Both the position numbers and the translations under genes were made by a program. This document shows positions 16,905-25,648 of a DNA stretch of 64,000 bases, piece by piece. The stretch comes from Pseudoalteromonas sp. SMS1 (GTDB lineage: Bacteria; Pseudomonadota; Gammaproteobacteria; Enterobacterales; Alteromonadaceae). The stretch is from NCBI RefSeq assembly GCF_021530565.1, contig NZ_JAKGBI010000025.1:62001-126000 (forward strand), written 5' to 3'. Within the stretch, counting starts at the first letter, position 1; each line of letters opens with the position of its first letter. A model generated the notes under the pieces. It made no database searches, was not told where the DNA came from, and saw nothing but the letters and a program-made list of their open reading frames with translations.

Positions 16905-17813
16905 ATGGCAGATTACCCTACGCACGTAAAGATCGTAGAAGTAGGCGCTCGTGATGGGTTACAAAATGAATCGGCAGTCTCCACTGCCGATAAAATCACT
17001 TTACTCAACGCACTTGCTGATGCGGGTCTAAAGCATATAGAAGCCGGCGCATTTGTGTCACCCAAATGGGTGCCACAAATGGCTGATTCAGCCGATGTGA
17101 TTCAGGGCATTACTCGCCACCCAGGAATCGAAATTAGCGCGCTAACACCAAACCTGAAAGGTGCGGAGCTTGCCCTTGAGAATCAAGTTGATGAATTTGC
17201 CATCTTCACGGCTGCCAGTGAGGCATTCACACAAAAAAACATCAACTGCTCTATCGAACAGAGCATTGAACGCTTTCGTCCAGTGGTTGAGCTTGCTCAA
17301 AAAAACAACATAAAAGTAAGAGGTTATGTCAGCTGTATCGCAGGCTGCCCGTATCAAGGAAAAGTCGAGCCAGAGCAGGTTTTGGCGGTCTGTAAACAAT
17401 TGTTGGCACTTGGTTGTTATGAAATTAGCCTCGGCGACACCATCGGTGTTGGCACGGCCAATCAGATTGAAAAACTGCTGACATTACTGCTTAAACACAT
17501 CCCAGCTCAAAGGCTTGCCGTGCATTTTCATGATACCTATGGACAAGCACTGGCAAATATCCACAAAGCGTTAGAAATGGGTATCTCAACCATTGATAGC
17601 GCAGTAGCTGGCCTTGGAGGGTGCCCTTATGCAAAAGGTGCGTCAGGAAATGTTGCCACAGAGGATGTTATTTACTTGCTGCAAGGACTTGGCATTAGTA
17701 CCGAAATTGATTTAGAAAGGCTTGCAAAAGCAGGTTGGCAAATTTGCGATGCACTCAATAAGGCACCTGTTAGTAAGGTATCCTTAGCACTCAAAAATAC
17801 CTGCCAATCTTAA
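16905..17813 (+). CDS. liuE: Hydroxymethylglutaryl-CoA lyase
   Basis: 302-residue TIM-barrel lyase. VEVGARDGLQNE carries the conserved Arg-Asp of the metal/substrate site, AVHFHDTYGQALAN carries the metal histidines, and VAGLGGCPYAKGASGN is the HMG-CoA lyase signature with the active cysteine. It splits HMG-CoA to acetoacetate and acetyl-CoA, ending the leucine arm. The next genes activate acetoacetate. Confidence 0.95.
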   Translation: MADYPTHVKIVEVGARDGLQNESAVSTADKITLLNALADAGLKHIEAGAFVSPKWVPQMADSADVIQGITRHPGIEISALTPNLKGAELALENQVDEFAIFTAASEAFTQKNINCSIEQSIERFRPVVELAQKNNIKVRGYVSCIAGCPYQGKVEPEQVLAVCKQLLALGCYEISLGDTIGVGTANQIEKLLTLLLKHIPAQRLAVHFHDTYGQALANIHKALEMGISTIDSAVAGLGGCPYAKGASGNVATEDVIYLLQGLGISTEIDLERLAKAGWQICDALNKAPVSKVSLALKNTCQS

Positions 17814-17847
17814 CAATAAGACAATATTGACAACGAGGAGTGGGCTA

Positions 17848-18546
17848 ATGGCCGGTTTCGATAAAGTAGTTTCAAGCTACGCGGAGGCGATGGAAGGTCT
17901 GAAAGACGGAGACACCATTATCGCAGGTGGTTTTGGACTATGTGGAATTCCAGAGGGTTTAATTGCAGAGATTAAACGTAAGCAAACTAAAGAGCTTACC
18001 GTTGTATCTAACAACTGTGGCGTAGATGATTTTGGTTTGGGTATTTTGCTACACGACCGTCAAATCAAGAAAATCATTGCTTCCTATGTGGGTGAAAATG
18101 CAATTTTTGAACAACAACTTCTTGATGGCATTATCGATGTCGAACTGACACCGCAAGGTACGTTAGCTGAAAAGATGCGTGCAGGCGGTGCGGGTATTCC
18201 GGGGTTCTACACCGCAACAGGGTACGGTACACCAGTTGCAGAAGGCAAAGAAGTCAAAGAGTTCGACGGTCGTCCATATATTCTTGAAGAATCAATCACG
18301 GGCGAATTTGCAATTGTTAAGGCGTGGAAAGCAGACCGCTACGGTAATCTTGTTTTCCGTCATACAGCGATGAACTTCAACCCAATGGCTGCAACAGCGG
18401 GTAAAATTACAGTAGCAGAGGTTGAAGAAATCGTAGAGCCTGGAGAGCTTGAGCCAAGCCAAATTCACACCCCAGGTATTTATGTAAACCGCGTTATCAA
18501 AGGTGACTTTGAAAAACGTATCGAACGTGTTACTACGCGCAAGTAA
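17848..18546 (+). CDS. scoA: 3-oxoacid CoA-transferase subunit A
   Basis: 232 residues. The CoA-transferase family I alpha signature DGDTIIAGGFGLCGIPEGLI is near the N-terminus, and GAGIPGFYTATGYGT follows. With subunit B it moves CoA from succinyl-CoA to acetoacetate, so acetoacetate from LiuE can be used. The start chosen is ATG at 17848 with GAGGAG upstream; a TTG at 17827 would add seven residues but has no ribosome site. In liu operons of relatives the pair is called liuF/liuG. Confidence 0.94.
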   Translation: MAGFDKVVSSYAEAMEGLKDGDTIIAGGFGLCGIPEGLIAEIKRKQTKELTVVSNNCGVDDFGLGILLHDRQIKKIIASYVGENAIFEQQLLDGIIDVELTPQGTLAEKMRAGGAGIPGFYTATGYGTPVAEGKEVKEFDGRPYILEESITGEFAIVKAWKADRYGNLVFRHTAMNFNPMAATAGKITVAEVEEIVEPGELEPSQIHTPGIYVNRVIKGDFEKRIERVTTRK

Positions 18547-18556
18547 GGAGATCACC

Positions 18557-19219
18557 ATGGCTTTAAATCGTGAACAAATTGCAATGCGCGTCGCGCAAGA
18601 ACTACAAGATGGTTACTACGTCAACCTTGGTATCGGTATTCCTACATTAGTTGCGAATTACGTACCGAGCAATATGGAAGTAATGTTGCAGTCAGAAAAC
18701 GGTCTGTTAGGTATGGGTCCGTACCCAGATGAAGACCAAGTTGACGCAGATATGATCAACGCGGGTAAAGAAACCGTGACAGCAGCCACTGGAGCAGCTA
18801 TTTTTAATAGCGCAGAAAGCTTTGCCATGATACGTGGTGGTCATGTAGACTTAACGGTATTAGGTGCATTCGAAGTGGATCAAAGCGGCAACATTGCCTC
18901 TTGGATGATCCCGAAGAAATTAATCAAAGGCATGGGCGGTGCGATGGACCTTGTCGCTGGCGCACAAAACATTGTTGTGACCATGACCCATGCCAGCAAA
19001 CACGGCGATTCCAAATTACTTGAGTCATGTACATTACCACTGACTGGGGTAAATTGTGTGAAAAAGATTGTCACAGACCTTGCTGTGTTAGAAGTAAAAG
19101 ATGGCGCATTTCATTTGCTTGAGCGTGCGCCAGGTGTTAGTGTTGATGAAATTATCAGCAAAACTGCGGGTAAACTTATTGTCGATGGCGATATTCCTGA
19201 AATGCAGTTTGCGCAGTAG
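18557..19219 (+). CDS. scoB: 3-oxoacid CoA-transferase subunit B
   Basis: 220 residues. The beta-subunit motif GIGIPTLVANY and the catalytic glutamate in LQSENGLLGMGPYP are present, with GGHVDLTVLGAFEVDQ downstream. It pairs with the upstream alpha subunit to activate acetoacetate. AAGGAG lies before ATG at 18557; an earlier in-frame start at 18503 would overlap subunit A by 44 bases and is unlikely. It is the last gene of the liu operon. Confidence 0.95.
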   Translation: MALNREQIAMRVAQELQDGYYVNLGIGIPTLVANYVPSNMEVMLQSENGLLGMGPYPDEDQVDADMINAGKETVTAATGAAIFNSAESFAMIRGGHVDLTVLGAFEVDQSGNIASWMIPKKLIKGMGGAMDLVAGAQNIVVTMTHASKHGDSKLLESCTLPLTGVNCVKKIVTDLAVLEVKDGAFHLLERAPGVSVDEIISKTAGKLIVDGDIPEMQFAQ

Positions 19220-19303
19220 ATTTATCAATTAGGTCAGAATCAATCAATAACTAACACAAATGTACCGACCTCATTCCCAGTGCCAAAGGCGCTGAGTTAC
19301 CCA

Positions 19304-19330
19304 AAATCCCTCGCAAGAGGGATTTTTTTT
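19304..19330 (+). terminator. Terminator of the liu operon
   Basis: AAATCCCTC-gcaa-GAGGGATTT followed by a long T run, 85 bases past the CoA-transferase stop. A textbook intrinsic terminator. Confidence 0.9.
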
Positions 19331-19582
19331 ATCTTCCATCATCTGTTACAACTCTATATCTCATAGAGCAAGCTGTGAGTGTGCGTCACAAGTGCAATAA
19401 GTTCGATTTTGAAGTCCAGCCTGTTTACCAGCTTTTGCACCTCACAACATCTTGTAACACTTCATCGCCATACTCTGCCTTGAGAAATACAGTAAGGCCA
19501 CCATATTGGTATTTAAGTATTAAACGATTTTTATCTAGCAAGAGTAAAACTAGTTAGTAAAGTAAATTTTAAAGAGGTGACT
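19331..19582. other. Intergenic region before htpX
   Basis: About 250 bases without a supported gene; a 60-codon open frame at 19375 has no ribosome site and no recognisable composition. It presumably holds the htpX promoter, but I cannot place it confidently. Confidence 0.4.
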
Positions 19583-20443
19583 ATGAAACGTGTGTTACTT
19601 TTCTTGGCGACAAACTTAGCCATTATGGTTGTTTTGTCTATTGTTCTTTCTGTTCTTGGGGTCTCTTCACGCAGTTATGCGGGGATATTAACCATTGCAG
19701 TCTTCTTTGGTTTTGGTGGTGCGTTTATCTCGCTTTATATTTCAAAGTGGATGGCAAAAAAATCAACTGGGGCATATGTGATTGAGCAACCTCGTAATGA
19801 AACCGAGCATTGGTTAATGAGTACTGTTGCGCAGCAAGCCCAAAAGGCAGGTATCAAAACACCAGAGGTCGCTATATACGACAGCCCTGAAGTCAATGCA
19901 TTTGCAACAGGGCCAAGTAAAAATAATAGCCTAGTCGCGGTGAGTACAGGTCTCCTCGCCGGTATGAGCCAAAGCGAAGCTGAAGCGGTCTTGGCGCATG
20001 AAGTTTCTCACGTTGCCAATGGTGATATGGTTACGCTGACCTTGATCCAAGGTGTCGTCAATACTTTTGTGATCTTCATCTCAAAAGTCCTCGCCAATAT
20101 TGTAGATGGAGTTTTGAATGGTGATGAGGAAAGCGAAGGCTTCAGCTGGACATACATGATTTTTGACATCATTTTCCAAATCCTATTTGGTTTTCTAGCG
20201 TCGATGGTTGTCGCGTATTTCAGCCGAAAGCGTGAATATGCCGCAGACAAAGGCGCAGCAGACTTAGTTGGCGCGCACAAGATGAAAGCTGCACTAGAGC
20301 GCCTTCGAAATAATCAGGAGTCGCAATTAGAAGGCTCTATGATGGCATTTGGCATCGCATCAGGTAAAAGTGTCATGGATTTATTTGCGTCACACCCGCC
20401 GTTAGAACAAAGAATTGCCGCATTATCGCAGAATAAAATGTAA
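19583..20443 (+). CDS. htpX: Membrane zinc metalloprotease HtpX
   Basis: 286 residues. Two N-terminal membrane segments are followed by the zinc motif HEVSH (His139-His143) in LAHEVSHVANGDMVTL, then two more hydrophobic segments and EYAADKGAADLVGA with the third zinc ligand glutamate. HtpX degrades misfolded inner-membrane proteins alongside FtsH. The start chosen is ATG at 19583 with AAAGAGG upstream; a GTG six bases earlier overlaps that site. Transcribed alone. Confidence 0.96.
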   Translation: MKRVLLFLATNLAIMVVLSIVLSVLGVSSRSYAGILTIAVFFGFGGAFISLYISKWMAKKSTGAYVIEQPRNETEHWLMSTVAQQAQKAGIKTPEVAIYDSPEVNAFATGPSKNNSLVAVSTGLLAGMSQSEAEAVLAHEVSHVANGDMVTLTLIQGVVNTFVIFISKVLANIVDGVLNGDEESEGFSWTYMIFDIIFQILFGFLASMVVAYFSRKREYAADKGAADLVGAHKMKAALERLRNNQESQLEGSMMAFGIASGKSVMDLFASHPPLEQRIAALSQNKM

Positions 20444-20465
20444 ACACATTGTATGCATTATAACC

Positions 20466-20489
20466 AAAGGCCCAATAGGGCCTTTTTTT
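20466..20489 (+). terminator. Terminator after htpX
   Basis: AAAGGCCC-aata-GGGCCTTTTTTT, 22 bases past the stop. Confidence 0.9.
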
Positions 20490-20846
20490 CGACGATTTAC
20501 ATTTAATTAAATTTAGTCATTTTTTACCACGCTATTTTTCCAATCAAGTTATAAAAAATAATATTGATATACTACAAAGGCATATAAATTTTACGCTCAC
20601 TGTTTACGCCAAAAGTAGCATGCCCCCCTTTCAACTCAGATAAAATCCAGTAAATACAGCGTAGTATTTTTGAACAAATACGCTTAAACCTCAAATTAAG
20701 GTTAATTTTTAACCTTAATTTAATTGTAATATTAATTTAAACCATACTTTTTGCGTGTATCCATACCGGGCCCATTTGTTTAAAATATGTAACCCAATTT
20801 ATTGACATAATAGCAATATTGAATTTCAAATAAGGTAAAAAGAAGT
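20490..20846. other. AT-rich intergenic region before the chemoreceptor gene
   Basis: 357 bases, strongly AT-rich, with a local inverted run AAATTAAGGTTAA / TTAACCTTAATTT around 20692-20721. No gene or clear promoter is identifiable. Confidence 0.4.
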
Positions 20847-22841
20847 ATGCTGATCAAAACCCGTTTACTCATTTCATTTATGCTTATTGGCTTGGTGCCA
20901 GCAGGTATACTCGCAATGATTTCACTGTGGACTGCGTCGTCGGCGCTTGAAGAACAAGCATACAATCAACTCACTTCCATAAAACACATTAAGCACAAAC
21001 AGATTGATGACTATCTAACCGCAAGAAAAGGCGATTTATCAGTGATCGCTAAGAAGTGGCAGTTAATGGTTGAGCAAAACCCAGCACTCACAAATGCGCA
21101 ATTGGCCCATAACTATCACTCTCTGTTCGATACTTTTATCACAGAGAAAGGCTTTTACGACCTGTTTGTAATAGAACGAAGTGGCTTAATCAGCTACACC
21201 GTAGCGAGAGAATCAGATTATCAAACAAACTTAATCTCCGGCCCTTACCGAGATTCTGGTCTCGCTGAGCTATTTAATCGTGTCGTTACCACTAACCAAT
21301 TTGTGATTTCTGATTACAGCCCATATGCGCCGAGCAACCAAGAGCCCGCAGCATTTATCGGTATTCCTGTCGTTATCGCAGGCCAGGTACACTCTGTTAT
21401 CGCACTGCAGCTGTCTATTGATGCCATTAACGCCATTATGCAACAACGAGATGGCATGGGAGAAACCGGTGAATCCTACCTTGTTGGTGATGACTTTCGT
21501 ATGCGTTCAGACTCATACCTCGATCCAATTAATCACACGGTCATTGCTAGTTTTGCAGGCAGTGTCAGTGCAAATGGGGCTGATACTGAGGCAGTGAGAA
21601 AAGGCCTACAAGGCATTTCCGATACAGAAATCATTATCGACTACAACGGAAATCCAGTGCTGTCTGCATACTTGCCCTACACTTTTGCCGGACTAAAATG
21701 GGTTTTACTTGCAGAGATCGACAAAGCTGAGGCCTTTGCGCCTGTATATAAACTTTATTGGATAATCGCCGTTATCTTTCTTTTGACTATTTTAAGTGTT
21801 GCCGTTGCGACGGTACTTATCTCACGTGCAGTATTAAGCCCGCTTGGTGGGGAACCAACTGAAATGCGCATGATCAGTGAACGTATTGCATCAGGTGACT
21901 TACGAGAAGATTTCAGTTCTGAGCAACATGCGATTGGTGTTTACGGCGCAATGAAGCAAATGAATACCTATCTCACCAGTGTCATTGGTACAATTGTAGA
22001 AACTACCTCACAACTTGCATCAACCGCAACTCAAACCAGTGCGGCAAGTGAGCAAGCAAATGCAAGCTTACAGGAGCAACATGCCAATATTGAACAAGTC
22101 GCCGAAGCAATCCAGCAAACTTCCTATTCCATTGACGAAGTGGCCACAAACGCACGTAATGTCGCAGATTTAAGTTTAGATGCAGAACAAACATCTTTGT
22201 CAGCAAATCAAACCTTGCGTCAGACAGTTGCACAAATGGAGTCGCTGAATAGTGCCGTCGAAAATTCTGAGTCTGCGATAAAAGAAGTCGAGTACAATAC
22301 ACAAAATATCAGTCGCGTGATCGAAGTTATTCAAGCTGTCACGGAACAAACCAATTTACTGGCACTTAATGCTGCAATCGAAGCTGCACGCGCAGGTGAA
22401 CATGGACGTGGATTTGCGGTTGTAGCAGATGAAGTTAGGCAACTTGCGCAAAAAACTCAAGCGTCTACCGCAGACATCGAAACCATGATTGCAAACTTGC
22501 AATCCACTTCTCAAACTGCTGTATCGGAAATGCATGCTTCTGCGGAAGCAACCAGAGAAACCATCGCTGCAGCAAATGACAGCGCCGCGTTACTAGAACA
22601 AAGCGTTAGCCAAATTAATCAAATTGCGCAAAGCGCGCAAACCATTGCGCAAGCTGCACAAGAGCAATCGGCCACTACTGAAGAGATTTCATACAACGTA
22701 GAGTCTATTCGACAAGCCGCAATTGATAACGCTGCTGGCGCAGACCAAGTTACATCTGCAAGCTTAGAACTAGACAAACAATCTAAAACGTTAAAGCAAG
22801 TCACAGCCAGCTTCAAACTGCCTAACAGTATTGGCTCGTAA
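20847..22841 (+). CDS. Methyl-accepting chemotaxis protein
   Basis: 664 residues. Membrane segment one (residues about 7-32), a periplasmic Cache-like sensor domain (about 35-285), membrane segment two (about 300-325), a HAMP linker and a long cytoplasmic signalling domain. The hairpin tip LLALNAAIEAARAGEHGRGFAVVADEVRQ is the CheA/CheW-binding signature. No C-terminal CheR-binding pentapeptide is visible (the protein ends FKLPNSIGS). The ligand is unknown; Cache receptors often bind amino acids or organic acids. It is a single gene, convergent with arsJ. Confidence 0.95.
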   Translation: MLIKTRLLISFMLIGLVPAGILAMISLWTASSALEEQAYNQLTSIKHIKHKQIDDYLTARKGDLSVIAKKWQLMVEQNPALTNAQLAHNYHSLFDTFITEKGFYDLFVIERSGLISYTVARESDYQTNLISGPYRDSGLAELFNRVVTTNQFVISDYSPYAPSNQEPAAFIGIPVVIAGQVHSVIALQLSIDAINAIMQQRDGMGETGESYLVGDDFRMRSDSYLDPINHTVIASFAGSVSANGADTEAVRKGLQGISDTEIIIDYNGNPVLSAYLPYTFAGLKWVLLAEIDKAEAFAPVYKLYWIIAVIFLLTILSVAVATVLISRAVLSPLGGEPTEMRMISERIASGDLREDFSSEQHAIGVYGAMKQMNTYLTSVIGTIVETTSQLASTATQTSAASEQANASLQEQHANIEQVAEAIQQTSYSIDEVATNARNVADLSLDAEQTSLSANQTLRQTVAQMESLNSAVENSESAIKEVEYNTQNISRVIEVIQAVTEQTNLLALNAAIEAARAGEHGRGFAVVADEVRQLAQKTQASTADIETMIANLQSTSQTAVSEMHASAEATRETIAAANDSAALLEQSVSQINQIAQSAQTIAQAAQEQSATTEEISYNVESIRQAAIDNAAGADQVTSASLELDKQSKTLKQVTASFKLPNSIGS

Positions 22842-22849
22842 AAAATCAG

Positions 22850-22873
22850 AGCAAGCGCTTACACGCGCTTGCT
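22850..22873 (-). terminator. Hairpin between the convergent chemoreceptor gene and arsJ
   Basis: AGCAAGCGC-ttacac-GCGCTTGCT overlaps the last codons of arsJ. On the minus strand it is followed by CTGATTTTTT, so it probably terminates arsJ and may slow the chemoreceptor transcript. Confidence 0.6.
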
Positions 22874-24067
22874 CAACCCTAATGTGAATATACTCGCCAA
22901 TATAAGCATGCCACTTGATATAACCAAACACGCTTCTAAACCATAAAACTGGAAAACTAATCCAGACAACACCGTCCCTAACAACCGCCCCATCGCATTG
23001 GCCATATAGTAAAAACCCACGTCCATAGATACGCCGTCACTGTCTGCGATTTTGACAATCAAAAAACTATGCAAAGATGAATTAATCGCAAATACCGCAC
23101 CAAAGAGTAGCAGACCACCAATAATGACGAGTTTAGGCTGCCATGCCAACCACAGGCCAATCGCGATCAAGACAGGAATGAAAGACAGCGCCACCACCCA
23201 AAACAAGGCTTGATTGAAACTGTTCTCGCTATTTTTGGTAATTTTTGGAGCATTGGCCTGTACAACACCATACGCGATAACCCAGCTGGCCATAAATCCA
23301 CCAACCCACCAATGATCCCAACCAAAAGTAGAAGCTAAAAACACTGGCAATGCAATAACAAACCAGATATCACGCGACGCAAATAAAAATAACCTTGCCG
23401 CCGCCAATAAGTTTAGCTGACGGCTTTTAGACAATAACTCGCTAAATTTAGGCTTGTGTTTCTTTTTACCTAAATCTTGTTTGAGCAACACCAAGCTAGC
23501 AAGCCAAGTTACCGTTAACATTGCCGCCATAAACCAAAGCGCGCCCTGAAAACCAAGTAATGTTAGTAGCAAACCACCGAGGAAAAACCCAACACCTTTC
23601 AGCGCATTTTTTGATCCAGTTAGCAATGCAACCCATTTATAGAGCGTGCTATCTTGATCTTTTGGTACTAATAGCTTGATGGCACTTTTTGCACTCATCT
23701 TATTAAGATCTTTGGCAATGCCAGATAAAGCCTGCGCAATCATCACATAAGCAATCGTCAACAGCTGCTCATCCAGTGCAAGCATGGTAACCGCGATGAT
23801 CTGCAGAAATAGCCCAATATTCATGGTTTTATTGAGGCCCAAACGGGCACCAAGCCAACCACCTAATAAGTTGGTGACAACACCAAATATTTCATAGAAC
23901 AAAAACAATGAAGCGATCGCCAAGGGGCTATAGCCAAGCTGATGAAAGTACAGCACCACCAGCATTCGCAATGCGCCGTCTGTCAATGTGAACGACCAGT
24001 AATTACCTGTAATTACTAAGTATTGCTTGATCTCAGGCGATAACCTTGAACTGAGAGACGGCGTCAT
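22859..24067 (-). CDS. arsJ: Organoarsenical efflux MFS transporter ArsJ
   Basis: About 402 residues with 11-12 membrane segments. It carries the ArsJ-specific stretches NYWSFTLTDGALRMLVVLYF, SGIAKDLNKMSAKSAIKLL and LTGSKNALKGVGFFLGG. ArsJ exports 1-arseno-3-phosphoglycerate, made when GAPDH uses arsenate, giving arsenate resistance. It is directly coupled to a GAPDH gene here (start ATG at 24067 five bases after the GAPDH stop), exactly the known pair. An in-frame upstream start at 24097 would lie inside the GAPDH gene. Confidence 0.93.
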   Translation of the reverse strand: MTPSLSSRLSPEIKQYLVITGNYWSFTLTDGALRMLVVLYFHQLGYSPLAIASLFLFYEIFGVVTNLLGGWLGARLGLNKTMNIGLFLQIIAVTMLALDEQLLTIAYVMIAQALSGIAKDLNKMSAKSAIKLLVPKDQDSTLYKWVALLTGSKNALKGVGFFLGGLLLTLLGFQGALWFMAAMLTVTWLASLVLLKQDLGKKKHKPKFSELLSKSRQLNLLAAARLFLFASRDIWFVIALPVFLASTFGWDHWWVGGFMASWVIAYGVVQANAPKITKNSENSFNQALFWVVALSFIPVLIAIGLWLAWQPKLVIIGGLLLFGAVFAINSSLHSFLIVKIADSDGVSMDVGFYYMANAMGRLLGTVLSGLVFQFYGLEACLVISSGMLILASIFTLGLSKRV

Positions 24068-24071
24068 TAGG

Positions 24072-25082
24072 TTATCCCCAGCGCTTAGCAATAACAAGGC
24101 GGACTAAGTCGGCGGTACGGTTTGCGTATCCCCACTCGTTGTCATACCACACATACAGCTTCACCTGTGTGCCATTGACAACCATGGTCGACGGTGCGTC
24201 AACGATGGCACTACGAGGATCCGTTTTATAATCAATAGACACCAGAGGGCGGGTTTCAAATCCTAAAATACCCGCTAACTCTGCATTGGCCGCTTGTTCC
24301 ATCCAGTTATTGACTTCTTCAATCGACGTTTCTCTGTTCACTTCAAATACACAATCAGTGATAGATGCGTTTGTCAGAGGGACACGTACCGCATGACCGT
24401 TTAACTTCCCTTTGAGCTCTGGGAAAATGTGCGTTATGGCCGTAGCTGAGCCGGTCGTGGTTGGTATTAAACTGGTACCACATGAACGCGCTCGGCGTAA
24501 GTCTTTGTGTGGCGCATCAATGATGGTTTGCGTATTTGTAATATCATGGATTGTGGTCATTGAGCCGTGTTTAATGCCAATATTGTCTTGCAAGACTTTT
24601 ACTACAGGTGCCAGACAATTAGTAGTACATGACGCCGCTGTGACAATTTCATGTTTTTGCACATCAAAATCATGATGGTTTACGCCCATCACAACATTGA
24701 GTACCCCTTCTTCTTTCACGGGTGCAGTGACAACAACTTGCTTTACACCTTGCGCGAAAAAATCAGCCAGCTTTTGCTTGCTCTTTAATTTACCTGAGGC
24801 TTCAATAACTAAATCACACATTGACCAGTCATTCTCGGCCACACTCACGTGTTGTGTTACGTCAATACGCTGGCCATTAATCACCATCGCTTCGCCATCA
24901 ACTAAGGCTTCGTGTGCCCACTTGCCATGAACAGAATCAAAATTCATTAAATGTGCAAGCGTTACAGCATCGCCCGCAGGGTCATTAATTTTCACGATGT
25001 CCACTTCGCTTGATTCCCATAGCGCGCGCATTGTTAAGCGCCCCATTCTACCAAAGCCGTTAATACCTACTTTAATTTTCAT
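24072..25082 (-). CDS. ArsJ-associated glyceraldehyde-3-phosphate dehydrogenase
   Basis: 336 residues. The NAD fold starts at VGINGFGRMGRL. Catalytic Cys152 is in ASCTTNCLAP and His179 in TTIHDIT. VWYDNEWGY closes the domain. In the ars context the enzyme couples arsenate to glyceraldehyde-3-phosphate to make the unstable 1-arseno-3-phosphoglycerate that ArsJ expels. The start chosen is ATG at 25082 with GGAG upstream; residues before it are not part of the fold. No arsR, arsC or arsB is in the window. Confidence 0.93.
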   Translation of the reverse strand: MKIKVGINGFGRMGRLTMRALWESSEVDIVKINDPAGDAVTLAHLMNFDSVHGKWAHEALVDGEAMVINGQRIDVTQHVSVAENDWSMCDLVIEASGKLKSKQKLADFFAQGVKQVVVTAPVKEEGVLNVVMGVNHHDFDVQKHEIVTAASCTTNCLAPVVKVLQDNIGIKHGSMTTIHDITNTQTIIDAPHKDLRRARSCGTSLIPTTTGSATAITHIFPELKGKLNGHAVRVPLTNASITDCVFEVNRETSIEEVNNWMEQAANAELAGILGFETRPLVSIDYKTDPRSAIVDAPSTMVVNGTQVKLYVWYDNEWGYANRTADLVRLVIAKRWG

Positions 25083-25211
25083 CTTATGGATACTCCAATT
25101 GATATTTAGCAATGCTGTAAAGCACAAAATTTAGACAAAGATAATTCACTTTGCAGCCATTGTTCTGCGCTTCAGTGCTCAATCTTGATCTTGCTCAACA
25201 TACGGAAAATC

Positions 25212-25233
25212 ATATATTCGTTTTTCCATATAT
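25212..25233 (-). promoter_or_regulatory. Candidate ArsR-type operator upstream of the arsenate GAPDH gene
   Basis: ATATAT, ten bases, ATATAT: an AT inverted repeat with TTCG in the spacer, about 130 bases before the GAPDH start. ArsR operators in gammaproteobacteria often contain ATAT-type dyads with TTCG. The regulator is not nearby, so this is only a suggestion. Confidence 0.35.
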
Positions 25234-25353
25234 ACAACCCCTTAAAAGTGAACCTTTTGTATTATTTTAGTTAATTTTATTTGAAATATATTCGTAGTTA
25301 ACTAACATGAAATTGAAAGCAATGAGTAAATGAAATCTTTAAAGGAGCTAACT

Positions 25354-25512
25354 ATGAAGCTTAAAGTCAACAAAAGACCACTAAAGAAACTCAATTTCGA
25401 TAAACTACCGTTAGATAGAAAACTGACACCTTTAGTTGGGGGGGCAGGGCTCAGTAACGGGCCAACACAAGAGTGCGAATCTTATTATCATTGTGATTCA
25501 GAAACCCCTTAA
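25354..25512 (+). CDS. Short peptide with double-glycine leader, candidate RiPP or bacteriocin precursor
   Basis: 52 residues. A basic, leucine-rich leader (residues 1-30, MKLKVNKRPLKKLNFDKLPL followed by DRKLTPLVGG) ends at a Gly29-Gly30 pair, the cleavage motif for C39-peptidase exporters. The remaining 22 residues contain two cysteines (Cys41, Cys47) plus Ser/Thr/Asn/Tyr-rich stretches and no long hydrophobic segment. AAAGGAG lies six bases before ATG at 25354, and a strong terminator follows, so it is an independent gene. No modification or export gene is adjacent. The core could be disulfide-bonded or modified; function unknown. Confidence 0.7.
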   Translation: MKLKVNKRPLKKLNFDKLPLDRKLTPLVGGAGLSNGPTQECESYYHCDSETP

Positions 25513-25533
25513 CCAATCGGATATCTGCTGAAA

Positions 25534-25565
25534 AAACGCCATGCCCCTTCCCCAGCGTGGCGTTT
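25534..25565 (+). terminator. Terminator of the double-glycine peptide gene
   Basis: An 11-base stem (AAACGCCATGC with GCGTGGCGTTT, one G-T pair) around a ten-base pyrimidine-rich loop, 22 bases past the stop. Confidence 0.8.
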
Positions 25566-25648
25566 ACCAAAATTAGTTGTTCTTGCCCCCAATCCACATC
25601 TAATAATGTTAAACTGGACGTAACCCCAATTGTTTCGAGTAATTAAGA

